NCBI RefSeq assembly: GCF_002192255.1
Contig: NZ_CP021768.1
Span: 4,234,001 to 4,298,000, forward strand
Reading direction: 5' to 3'
Length of the DNA: 64,000 nt
Origin: Stenotrophomonas sp. WZN-1
Lineage (GTDB): Bacteria > Pseudomonadota > Gammaproteobacteria > Xanthomonadales > Xanthomonadaceae
Position 1 is the first letter of the stretch, and each line of letters begins with the position of its first letter. Positions 56,242 through 64,000 of the stretch are shown here, piece after piece. The position numbers were made by a program, and so were the translations under genes. The notes below the pieces were generated by a model. It was not told the DNA's origin. It ran no database searches and worked only from the letters and a program-made list of their open reading frames with translations.

Positions 56242-58068
56242 TTACTGCTGCACGCCCAGCACGCTGACGCCGCTGAAGCCCTGCTCGCCGACCAGGCGCA
56301 GGTACCAAGTTCCGGCAGTGGGCAGATTGACCACGATGGCCTCGCCGTTGCCCGGCTTGAGCGACTTGCGCTGGTACTTGTCCAAGGTCGGTTTTTCGCC
56401 GGCGGACGCATACAGCGAGACGTTGCCCACACCGCCGAAACTGCGCAGCTGCAAGCTTCTGCTACCGGAAGGCACCTCTATCTTGTACAGCAGGCTCTGG
56501 CCGGCACCGCCGCTCTGGCCGCCGACCGTCTGGCCACTGACCAGCACCTTGGCGGGATCGTCGATGATGTCCTCCATAGCCGCCTTCACCGCCGCACCGG
56601 CATCAACGATGCCCGCGCCCATCGGCGTGGTCGGCGACGGCACCACCAGGAACGGCTGGGCGGTGCTGCGCAGCAGCTGGGTGACCTGCGCAGGGGTCAG
56701 CGGAGCGCGACCAGCAGCAACCGCGGCGGCTTGCATCAACGCCACCACGCCGGCCACGTGCGGACTGGCCTGCGAGGTACCGATCATGCCAATCAGAGCA
56801 TTGTCGTTGGTCGCCACGGTGGCACCGGAGTCACCCAGCGACCAGATCCAGCGATCGATCGGATCGTTGCCGGCGCTGGCATTGCCACCTGGTGCGGACA
56901 GGGTGACGCCCAATCCGTAGTTGGAGAAGTACGAACGACCGCCATTGACTCCGCTGGCACCGACAGCGACCACACCGTTACAGCTTGCTGGCGAGAAGTT
57001 CTTCACATCGGCGCTACTGTTGCCGGCGGCGACCACTACCGCGACCCCGCGCGAAATCGCGAAATCGATTGCCTCTTGGGTTGCCGAGTCCCCCTTGCAG
57101 ACACCGGAGCCCCCCAAGCTCATGTTGATTACCTCGGCCGGCGTCGCATTGTCCGGCACACCTTCGACATGGCCTCCTGCGGCCCAGACGATGGCATCTG
57201 CGATGTCCGAGGTCAGTCCGCCGCAATGACCGAGCACACGCACCGGCTGCACCCTGGCCTTGTAAGCGACACCGGCAATATCCACGCCATTGTTGCCGAC
57301 CGCCGCCACCGTGCCGGCCACATGGGTGCCGTGCCAGGAACTTTCACTCTCGCCGCCGCACCACGGCATGCTGGCGTCGGTCCAGTCGCCTACATCGGTA
57401 GCGTCGGCATCACGGCCATCGCCATCGCCGGCGATGTCCCAGCCGTTCGGCGGCTGCCCATACTCGCTGATCATGTCATAGCCGGGCACGATGTTGGCGG
57501 TAAGGTCGCGATGCGGCAGGTAGCCGGTGTCCAGCACCGCCACGATCACGCCATCGCCCTGGCTGTGGTCCCAGGCGGCCGGTGCGGCGATACCCACGCC
57601 AGCCTGACTCATGTCCCACTGCCGGGTCGGCAGTTCCGGGTCGTTGGGTAGGCTGTCCAGGCGCTGCTTGAGCGTGTCCAGCTGGGCGTACTGCAGGTCT
57701 GGATCGCGGCGCAGTTCGGTCAACAGTGCATCGGCCTCGGCGGCCCGCAGTCCGCGCGAGGCCCGCACCAGCCGCGCACCGGTGGCGGTGCCACGCAGCA
57801 CCGTGAACTGCAGTGGCGCAACCGTACCAGCCGGCCAAGCGGCACGGGTCCGGCTGGCAGCTGCCTGCAAGCGGTCGAGCAGCAGTACATCGCCGTGCGC
57901 CAGGCGTGTACCCGCCTTGTACTTGACGATTAGCTGCTGCGGTACAAACGCGGTCGCGGCATCGATTTTTAAGGGCTTGCGCAGCATCGGCGGCGCCGCG
58001 TTGGCCAGCGGGATGGCCAGGCCGATCGCAACGGCGGTGGAACAAAGCGTACGGATTGCTCTCTTCAA
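56242..58068 (-). CDS. Secreted subtilisin-like serine protease (S8 family)
   Basis: A 608-residue preproenzyme. The signal peptide (CSTAVAIGLAIPLANA) is followed by a propeptide to about residue 150. The catalytic domain has D180 in VLDTGYLPH, H246 in SSWHGTHVAGT and S432 in GTSQASPHVAG, with the oxyanion Asn in VVAAGNSSAD. A C-terminal beta-domain (about residues 500-608, PPC-like, ending WYLRLVGEQGFSGVSVLGVQQ) follows. It resembles the extracellular StmPr proteases of S. maltophilia. The start is a TTG at 58068 with TGGGAG upstream; no ATG or GTG gives the signal peptide. It could process neighbouring adhesins, which is speculation. Confidence 0.93.
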   Translation of the reverse strand: MKRAIRTLCSTAVAIGLAIPLANAAPPMLRKPLKIDAATAFVPQQLIVKYKAGTRLAHGDVLLLDRLQAAASRTRAAWPAGTVAPLQFTVLRGTATGARLVRASRGLRAAEADALLTELRRDPDLQYAQLDTLKQRLDSLPNDPELPTRQWDMSQAGVGIAAPAAWDHSQGDGVIVAVLDTGYLPHRDLTANIVPGYDMISEYGQPPNGWDIAGDGDGRDADATDVGDWTDASMPWCGGESESSWHGTHVAGTVAAVGNNGVDIAGVAYKARVQPVRVLGHCGGLTSDIADAIVWAAGGHVEGVPDNATPAEVINMSLGGSGVCKGDSATQEAIDFAISRGVAVVVAAGNSSADVKNFSPASCNGVVAVGASGVNGGRSYFSNYGLGVTLSAPGGNASAGNDPIDRWIWSLGDSGATVATNDNALIGMIGTSQASPHVAGVVALMQAAAVAAGRAPLTPAQVTQLLRSTAQPFLVVPSPTTPMGAGIVDAGAAVKAAMEDIIDDPAKVLVSGQTVGGQSGGAGQSLLYKIEVPSGSRSLQLRSFGGVGNVSLYASAGEKPTLDKYQRKSLKPGNGEAIVVNLPTAGTWYLRLVGEQGFSGVSVLGVQQ

Positions 58069-58189
58069 AATAATGCTCCCAACTTAGGGTCACCACAGGA
58101 AAGACCGCTTTGGCCGCCACCCGCGTAGGGCGGCGCCCTGTCCACGGCAAGGCCCACTGCCGGCCATCTGCGGTCGGCGGTGCGGGTAC

Positions 58190-61100
58190 TTACAGATCGA
58201 TGCCGAAACCAATGCCGGCTGAACTCTCGCTGCCACTGAACGATCCGCCCAGACTGAAGCTGGCGCGCTCGCCGATCTGCTTGGAATAGCCGATCGACAA
58301 CGCCTTTTCACTGCCCTGGAAGCCGGCACCGACGCCGACCCGGCCGCGCTCGCTGCGGGTGTTGGCGGCGTTGATGGCCATGCTCATCATCGCCGAGTTC
58401 ATCGCGCCCATCTTGTCGATGCGCTTGTCCTGGTTCCTCAGGCGGTTGTCGACGTCGTTGCGCAGCGCATCGAACTTGTCGTCCATCATGTCGAACTTCT
58501 TGTCGGTGTAGGACTTGGCCGAATCCAGGGTCCTGTCAGCGGTTTCATCGGCGTACTTCTTGGACTCGTTGTAGGTGTCCTGGTCGTAGGTGCCGTTGCC
58601 CGAGCCTCCCGGCGGGCTGTTCTCGGGGCCAGTGTCCGGACCCTCGTCATTGCCGTAGTCGGCGATCGGATCGACTGGCTTGTCCTTGGTGCCGCCGCTG
58701 CCGGCATTGCCGGGGCTCTTGCCATCCTCGACATCGCTGATGCGGTCATCGAGATTGTTGACCGCATCGTCCAGCGCATCCAGTGCACCGCCGACATTGC
58801 TGTAGGTACCGCCCTGGATCTGGTACTGCGGCCCGATGATCTTGCCATCGCTCCCCATGTACGCACCGCCGCCCAGCGCAGTGACCGCGCCCTGCAGCTG
58901 CTCGACGTTGGTTGCTTCATCCAGCGCGGTACCGGCCTTGAGGTTGGCGATCTTGGTGCCCTTCTCGCCTTCCAGGCTGACCTTGTCCTTGCGATCGGGG
59001 TTGTCGTACTTCACCGCCGACTTCTCCAGCTCTTCCATGCCACCACCGACGTCGGCGATGGCTTGGTCCATCTGGCCCTTGTTGACCGCATCGGTGTCTT
59101 CGGTACCGGCAGCGACGTTGGTGATTTGGCGCTCGTCACCTGCACGTCCCACCGAGACCGAGTTGTCACGGTCGGCCAGCGAGTTGGTGCCCAACGCGGT
59201 CGCGTTGTCGGCGGTCACTTCCGCGAACGCACCGACAGCGGTGGCATGGTCGGTCCAGGTGGTGGCACCGACGCCCAGCGCCACCGAGCCTTCGCCGCCG
59301 GCGTAGGTTGGACGCAGGTGCTCGGTGTCATCTACGCCCAGGCCGCCGATGGCGATGCCTTGGTTGTCGGCCACATAGCTGCCCACGCCCATCGCGATGC
59401 CCTGTTCGGCACCCTTAGCTACGGTGGCACTCAGGCCAAGTGCAATGGCACCAGCTGCATCGGCACCCACGGAGGCGCCCATGCCCATCGCCACGGCGCC
59501 ACCGGAGTTCCTGCCGACCCCGGGGGTGGCACCTGCCCACATACCTTCTTCTTGGCCAGTATTGATGGCGGTGGAGCCATCGGATTCTGCCTTCGAGGCA
59601 TAACCCAGCGCGACGGCGTTGGTACCCGATGCCTGCGCATGGGATCCCATCGCCACTGAATCCCAGCCGTTGGCAACGCTGCCATAGCCCACCGCCACCG
59701 AGGTTTCACCCAGCGCGGTGGCACCATTGCCGAGCGCTGTGCTGCCCTCACCGTCGGCATAGCTGTCGCTGCCAACGGCGGTGCTGCGGTCAGCTCCGGC
59801 CACGGCCTGGTTGCCCATCGCTACCGAGGCATCGCCGCCGGCATAGGCATTGGTGCCTATAGCAGCGGCATTGTCGCCGACGGCCAGCGCGTCATCGCTG
59901 CCATTGTCGGCGCCGTTTACCGACAGATAGTGGCTGGCCTCGGCCGCGCCATCGGCTACCGCCTTCAACTGCGCCAGGTTGACCGCATCGGTATCCTCGG
60001 TGCCTGCAGCCACATTGGTGATCTGGCGCTCGTTGCCGAGGCGGCCCACCGAGACGCTGTGAGAGCGGTCGGCAATTGAGCCCGCACCCAGTGCGATGGC
60101 GCTCTCGGCCTCCTTCCTGACCCAGGCATCTTTACCAACCGCAACGCTCCCTTCGCTACCGGCCCAAGCGTTTTTGCCGATGGCCACGGCGTTGGCGGGG
60201 CCGGCGTACGTTCCATTGCCGATACCGATGCTGCTGTCGCCGCCAACCTGTGCAAAGTCACCGATGGCGATGGCGTAGTCACCGAATGCCAACGCTAGAT
60301 CCCCGATGGCCACTGAACTGAGCCCATCGGCCCAAGCACTGCGACCCATCGCGGCCGAACCTTCGCCCACAGCCAACGCATCGCCGACTGCCACGGACTC
60401 ATCCCCGTGCGCCAATGCCCCCGTACCGAAGGCGCTGCTGCCAACGCCGCCGGAAATCGAACCCAGCCCGACCGCCGTAGACTTATCGCCCTTGGAGTTG
60501 CTGCCCTCACCGATGGCGATACTGGATTGCCCGCGCGCGAGCGCATCCTTGCCGATCGCCACGCTGTTGTCGGCGGTAGCCAGCGCCGAGCTGCCCATCG
60601 CCAAACTATCACTGCTCTGTGCCTGTGCGTTTCGGCCAGCGGCCAGGCTGCCCTCGCCGGTGGCGAGGCTGCCCTCGCCCAGTGCGGTGCTGCCATCGGC
60701 CAATGCGACCGCGCCGCTGCCCAAGGCCGATGCCCCGACGCCGGCGGCATAGCTCCCACTGCCCAGTGCGGTGCTGTAATCCCTATCGGCGACCGCGTTG
60801 TGGCCCAGTGCCATCGCATCCTCTCCAGAGGCCAAGGAATCGCTGCCAAGCGCCACGGCATGGTCACCGATGACCATGGCGTCCTGACCGATGGCAATGC
60901 CGCCGTCACCTGTCGCACGCGCGCTTTCGCCAAGCGCAACAACGCCATCGCCCAGTGCCCAGGCCTTGTAGCCAATTGCCGACGCAGCCTGGCCGAGCGC
61001 GCCACTGCTGGTGCCCAGTGCAATGCCATTCTCATCGAACACCTGGGAGCGCCCACCGATGGCGAGGCCACCAGCCTTGGCGGCCGTACTGAAAGCACCG

Positions 61101-62524
61101 ATGGCCAAGCTGCGGTTGCCATAGGCGTTGCTCTCGCTACCGATCGCCACGGAGTCGTGGCCTTCGGAGAAGGCGTTGTCACCGAAGGCACTGCTGCCGT
61201 GCCCCACCGCATACGCGCTGGGTCCGACGGAGGTAGCCCGCTCACCGGAGGCATGCGCGTCGTCGCTACCATTGCCACGGCCATTGACCGACAGGAAGTG
61301 GCTGGCCTCGGCACTGTCTTCGGCCACCTCCTTCAACTGAGCCAAGTTGACCGCATCGGTATCGGCGGTACCGGCAGCCAGATTAGTGATTTGGCGTTCG
61401 TTGCCAGTGCTGCCAATTGAGATGCTGTTGTCACGATCGGCGACCGCGTCGGCGCCCAGCGCCACGCTGTTGTCAGCCAATGCCTGCGAATCACTGCCCA
61501 GCGCCAACGCGTCCTCACCAGCAGCCAACGATTGTGCACCGAGTGCAAGGCTGCCCGCGCCACCGGCACGAGCATTTTCACCGAGTGCGATAGCCTGGTC
61601 GGCTTCGGCCCTGGCCCGGTTGCCCAGTACCAGCGAACCTTCGCCGTTGGCCATCGCTTGGCGCCCCAAAGCAGCAGCATTCCCGCCGTTGGCCGTAGCA
61701 TCTGCGCCAATCGCCACCGAGGCATCGCCGCTGGCACTGGCACCGGTGCCGAACGAACTGCTGCCCGCGCCCGTGGCGGTGCTACCAGCGCCCAAGGCCG
61801 TCGCTGCGGCGCCACTGGCGACGGACTCGGCACCCAGCGCGACACTGTGAGCGCCGCTGGCGAGGCTGTCAGCGCCAACTGCCGCTGCGCCCATACCGGA
61901 AGCCGAACTGCGGCTACCGATAGCGCTGGCGTCTTCATGCGAAGCGTTGGCGTGGTCACCCAACGCCAACGCACCTTCGCTCCCCGCAAAGGCGCTGTCA
62001 CCGATTGCTACGCTGCTGTCGCCGTCGGCCTTGGCGTCGCTGCCCAGCGCCGTTGCTGCATCGCCGCGAGCGCGGCTATCGTTGCCCAACGCCAAGCTGT
62101 CATCGCCTTCTGCCTTGGCACGGCGACCGAACGAGCTGCTGTTATCACCGTCGGCCTTGGCGCCAGGGCCTACCGCACTGCCATTACGGCCGCTCGCCTG
62201 CGCATCGTCGCTGCCGTCACCGACTCCGCTCACCGACAGGTAATGGTCCGCACCACCGGCGCCGTTGACGTCCAAGTAGTGACAGTCCGTGCGGGCCGCC
62301 GCGCACCGCACGCCGCCGCAATCCAATGTGTCTTCGGCGCATAGCGGGGCTCCGCTGTTCTGCCGCTCGGCCGCCCAAGCCGGCATCAACAGCGCGCTAG
62401 CCAACAAGCAGAGCACCACGCGACCGCTGCTACCGCCGGCACTACCACAACCGCGGGCCAGTTCGGAGGTGACGACCAACTGCTGCAAGGCACGGTTCCA
62501 GACACGACGAAAGATCTTGTTCAT
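58190..62524 (-). CDS. Trimeric autotransporter adhesin (YadA/Hia-type)
   Basis: A 1444-residue surface adhesin. The start is MNKIFRRVWNRALQQLVVTSE, an ESPR-type extended signal peptide, ending LMPAWA. The passenger is a long YadA-head beta-roll of S-x-A-x-G repeats, divided by three LSV(S/N)G-x-x-x-GSDDA modules and three neck modules of the type ERQITN(L/V)AAGT. After a coiled-coil stalk and a Gly/Pro-rich linker, the YadA anchor (MMSMAINAANTRSERG onward) ends GIGFGIDL. The last residue is Leu, unlike the aromatic end of most anchors. Three chains form one barrel. It probably mediates attachment or autoaggregation. Confidence 0.94.
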   Translation of the reverse strand: MNKIFRRVWNRALQQLVVTSELARGCGSAGGSSGRVVLCLLASALLMPAWAAERQNSGAPLCAEDTLDCGGVRCAAARTDCHYLDVNGAGGADHYLSVSGVGDGSDDAQASGRNGSAVGPGAKADGDNSSSFGRRAKAEGDDSLALGNDSRARGDAATALGSDAKADGDSSVAIGDSAFAGSEGALALGDHANASHEDASAIGSRSSASGMGAAAVGADSLASGAHSVALGAESVASGAAATALGAGSTATGAGSSSFGTGASASGDASVAIGADATANGGNAAALGRQAMANGEGSLVLGNRARAEADQAIALGENARAGGAGSLALGAQSLAAGEDALALGSDSQALADNSVALGADAVADRDNSISIGSTGNERQITNLAAGTADTDAVNLAQLKEVAEDSAEASHFLSVNGRGNGSDDAHASGERATSVGPSAYAVGHGSSAFGDNAFSEGHDSVAIGSESNAYGNRSLAIGAFSTAAKAGGLAIGGRSQVFDENGIALGTSSGALGQAASAIGYKAWALGDGVVALGESARATGDGGIAIGQDAMVIGDHAVALGSDSLASGEDAMALGHNAVADRDYSTALGSGSYAAGVGASALGSGAVALADGSTALGEGSLATGEGSLAAGRNAQAQSSDSLAMGSSALATADNSVAIGKDALARGQSSIAIGEGSNSKGDKSTAVGLGSISGGVGSSAFGTGALAHGDESVAVGDALAVGEGSAAMGRSAWADGLSSVAIGDLALAFGDYAIAIGDFAQVGGDSSIGIGNGTYAGPANAVAIGKNAWAGSEGSVAVGKDAWVRKEAESAIALGAGSIADRSHSVSVGRLGNERQITNVAAGTEDTDAVNLAQLKAVADGAAEASHYLSVNGADNGSDDALAVGDNAAAIGTNAYAGGDASVAMGNQAVAGADRSTAVGSDSYADGEGSTALGNGATALGETSVAVGYGSVANGWDSVAMGSHAQASGTNAVALGYASKAESDGSTAINTGQEEGMWAGATPGVGRNSGGAVAMGMGASVGADAAGAIALGLSATVAKGAEQGIAMGVGSYVADNQGIAIGGLGVDDTEHLRPTYAGGEGSVALGVGATTWTDHATAVGAFAEVTADNATALGTNSLADRDNSVSVGRAGDERQITNVAAGTEDTDAVNKGQMDQAIADVGGGMEELEKSAVKYDNPDRKDKVSLEGEKGTKIANLKAGTALDEATNVEQLQGAVTALGGGAYMGSDGKIIGPQYQIQGGTYSNVGGALDALDDAVNNLDDRISDVEDGKSPGNAGSGGTKDKPVDPIADYGNDEGPDTGPENSPPGGSGNGTYDQDTYNESKKYADETADRTLDSAKSYTDKKFDMMDDKFDALRNDVDNRLRNQDKRIDKMGAMNSAMMSMAINAANTRSERGRVGVGAGFQGSEKALSIGYSKQIGERASFSLGGSFSGSESSAGIGFGIDL

Positions 62525-62902
62525 GAAGCTTCCTGCACTGCGGATTGTTTGGGCAACAGGACGCCAATCGACCATTCGCAGGCAGTTACGCCAGCGTGTC
62601 GTTTCGGGTCTTGTCAGGGGTGTACGGTGCTCAAAGAAGGCAGGCTTCTGCACCGTTCGTGAACAACCTAGGCGCTTGAACAACAGCTGTCACGCACGCA
62701 TTCTCACCGGATTTTCATGTCACATCACCGACTTCTCACCACCCACGTCAGCGCCCTGCACACAAGCATTTCGCCGCGGCGGTCGACGCGACACGTGTGC
62801 GACGATCGCCGATGGCCGCGACGAGAAACGAAGAGATGCAGACGTGCACAAGGTCAGCAAGGTGCGCCCACTTGGACGCCAACAGCCCAGCGCCAGACTG
62901 GA
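62525..62902. other. Region upstream of the trimeric autotransporter
   Basis: 378 bases between the regulator stop and the adhesin start, with no convincing gene. It holds a cluster of TCACC direct repeats (62701-62740) and presumably the adhesin promoter. Confidence 0.55.
62701..62740 (-). promoter_or_regulatory. Direct repeats, possible OmpR-type regulator site
   Basis: TCACC occurs at 62704, 62725 and 62736 (two within the longer TTCTCACC at 62701 and 62733), spaced 21 and 11 bases, about two turns and one turn of DNA. On the adhesin strand they read GGTGA. They lie about 180 bases upstream of the adhesin ATG. Confidence 0.4.
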
Positions 62903-63589
62903 TCAGGCGATGAACACGTAGCCTACGCCGTGTACCGAGGTCAGCGGAAGCGGCAGGCCGCATCTGTTGGCGACCTTGCGTCGCAGACGATGGATCATCG
63001 AATCCAGCCGATGGGAATCAAACTCGAACACGTCATCGGTCAAGGCGCCGATCAGTTCTTCGCGCAACACCACTTCACCGGTGGCGGCCATCAGTTGCTG
63101 CAGCAGTGGCCGCTCGCTGCGCGTCAGCGCTACGCCGCAGCCCAGAGGCGATAGCAATCGCCATCCGCCAGCGTCCAGCCGCCAACTGCCATCAGACACC
63201 GCCTCGGTGCTTGGCACCTGGCCACCACGCAGGCGCCGGGCCAGGCTGTGCAGTGTGGCGGCCAGTAGGCCGACGTCAACCGGCTTGACCAAATAGGCAT
63301 CTGCGCCGTTGCTCAGGCCGCGCCGCTGGTCATTGATGCTCGACCGTCCCGTGAGCATCAGCAGCCCTAGTGACGGATACAACCGTCGCAACGACTGTAC
63401 CAGCTCGAACCCGTCTGCATCGGGCAGACCAGCGTCCACTACTGCAATGTCCACAGGCTGCCGCCGTAGGCCATCGATCAGCTCGGCAGCGGCCGTCATC
63501 CCGACGACCTCGAAACCATAATCGTGCAGGCGCGGTAGCAGCACGCAATCACGCAACACTTGGTCATCTTCCAGTACAACGATCTTCAC
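62903..63589 (-). CDS. OmpR/PhoB-type response regulator
   Basis: A 228-residue regulator beginning VKIVVLEDDQVLRD at a GTG. The receiver has the acidic pair ED-D, D52 in VVDAGLPDADG, the Thr position in MLTGRSS and the lysine in YLVKPVD. The C-terminal winged helix has SRLEL-like LTRSERPLLQQLM and DSMIHRLRRKV then LTSVHGVGYVF. An in-frame ATG at 63628 would add 13 residues. No kinase lies next to it in the window. It is upstream of the adhesin on the same strand and may control it. Confidence 0.88.
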   Translation of the reverse strand: MKIVVLEDDQVLRDCVLLPRLHDYGFEVVGMTAAAELIDGLRRQPVDIAVVDAGLPDADGFELVQSLRRLYPSLGLLMLTGRSSINDQRRGLSNGADAYLVKPVDVGLLAATLHSLARRLRGGQVPSTEAVSDGSWRLDAGGWRLLSPLGCGVALTRSERPLLQQLMAATGEVVLREELIGALTDDVFEFDSHRLDSMIHRLRRKVANRCGLPLPLTSVHGVGYVFIA

Positions 63590-63719
63590 TGCAGTGTGTA
63601 GGCTATCGATCACGCTCAGAAGCAACATAGTACGGGCCACCCCGATGGTAACCAGAGACAGCGTGCAGGTCTTTCGATATTTGTCCAATTTTCCATGTCA
63701 AAACTGGCTACGCGGCAGT

Positions 63720-64000
63720 TGACCTACCCCAGAAAAATCGGGCCAGCGTAAAGCAGATTCTTCGCCTCGCATGGACGCCATGGATCACGAGGAATCAGGC
63801 GATGAAGAAGTTCCGTTTTACTGAGGAGCAGGTTGCCTACGCGCTCAAGCAAGTAGAGCTGGGGATGGTGGTCGTTGAGGTGTGCCGCAAAATGGGCATT
63901 GCGGAGTCGACGTTCTACGTGCGACGCATGAAGTAGGGTGGCATGGGGCCCTCGGAGCTCAAGCGCCCACGTCTGCTGGAAGAGGAAATCGCAAGCTCAA
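63720..64000 (+). mobile_element. Left end of an IS3-type insertion sequence (continues past the window)
   Basis: TGACCTACCCCAGAAAAATCGGGCC at 63720 looks like an IS end of the IS407/ISXac-like group, which starts TGACC(T/C)-x-CCCC, quoted here in part. An orfA-like frame begins 82 bases in. The right end is outside the window. Confidence 0.6.
63802..64000 (+). pseudogene. IS3-family transposase orfA, broken
   Basis: From ATG 63802: MKKFRFTEEQVAYALKQVEL, then VVVEVCRKMGIAESTFYVRRMK and a TAG at 63934. Intact relatives continue with a Tyr-Gly-Gly here, so TAG probably replaces TAC/TAT. Beyond it GGMGPSELKR resumes in frame. Near 63984 the expected EEENRKLK appears only one frame over (GAGGAAATCGC), suggesting a one-base loss. 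The helix-turn-helix is readable but the product is truncated. Confidence 0.8.

Noticed and set aside
60407..61420. Long plus-strand frame opposite the trimeric adhesin
   Set aside because: Repetitive mirror of the adhesin repeats with no signal, start context or family.
58300..62100. Short regularly repeated DNA that might suggest a CRISPR or tandem-repeat array
   Set aside because: The periodicity is the codon-level image of the S-x-A-x-G beta-roll repeats of the adhesin; units vary and there are no constant repeats with unique spacers.

Overview
The window is high-GC gammaproteobacterial DNA, best matched to Stenotrophomonas, most likely the S. maltophilia complex. Two things point there. 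GTAG-headed palindromes of the SMAG type punctuate the intergenic gaps. The dipeptidyl peptidase IV at 23183-25408 has the length (741 aa) and catalytic numbering (S610, D685, H717) known for the characterised S. maltophilia enzyme. No tRNA, rRNA or CRISPR array was seen.

Region 1 (1-37 kb) is ordinary chromosome. In order it holds: a truncated nucleotidyltransferase-like gene; a gamma-carbonic anhydrase homologue; a six-gene operon with overlapping or near-overlapping frames (RDD, SpoIIM, DUF4129, DUF4350, MoxR ATPase, DUF58); a ygiB/ygiC-like pair; ilvD, whose usual stop appears lost so that the frame runs into a SMAG repeat; dinG; aroE with a small membrane protein; a PD40-type protein; a SHOCT protein; hemB; a bestrophin-like channel; a DUF885 protein; a Coa1-like protein; DPP IV; a glutathione S-transferase; a YqhA-type membrane protein; a TonB-domain lipoprotein; an AraC regulator; a hydrolase plus ABC transporter operon; a DUF1203 protein; and two tandem lytic polysaccharide monooxygenases.

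Region 2 (about 37.03-39.26 kb) is a degenerate strip. It holds a broken gene homologous to one found intact 6 kb further on, a dual-specificity-type phosphatase, and about 0.7 kb without a convincing gene.

Region 3 (39.26-63.7 kb) is a surface and adhesion locus: a classical autotransporter; a divergent cluster of three unrecognised genes (43303-44416); an RcsB-like response regulator; the minor pilin operon fimT-pilV-pilW-pilX-pilY1-pilE; a BvgS-like hybrid kinase with a second RcsB-like regulator; remnants of an IS5-type transposase; a subtilisin-like secreted protease; a very large trimeric autotransporter adhesin; and an OmpR-type regulator. The window ends in a decayed IS3-type orfA.

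The most interesting observation is in Region 3. The first unrecognised gene (43303) has N-terminal and C-terminal features of the proteasome-type Ntn-hydrolase superfamily. It shares a roughly 25-bp upstream element, in the same orientation and at a similar distance from the start codon, with the autotransporter and with fimT. This suggests that the pili, the autotransporter and the unknown cluster form one regulon, plausibly driven by the kinase and regulators embedded among them. That link is inference; the shared element and the homologous decayed copy are visible in the sequence.
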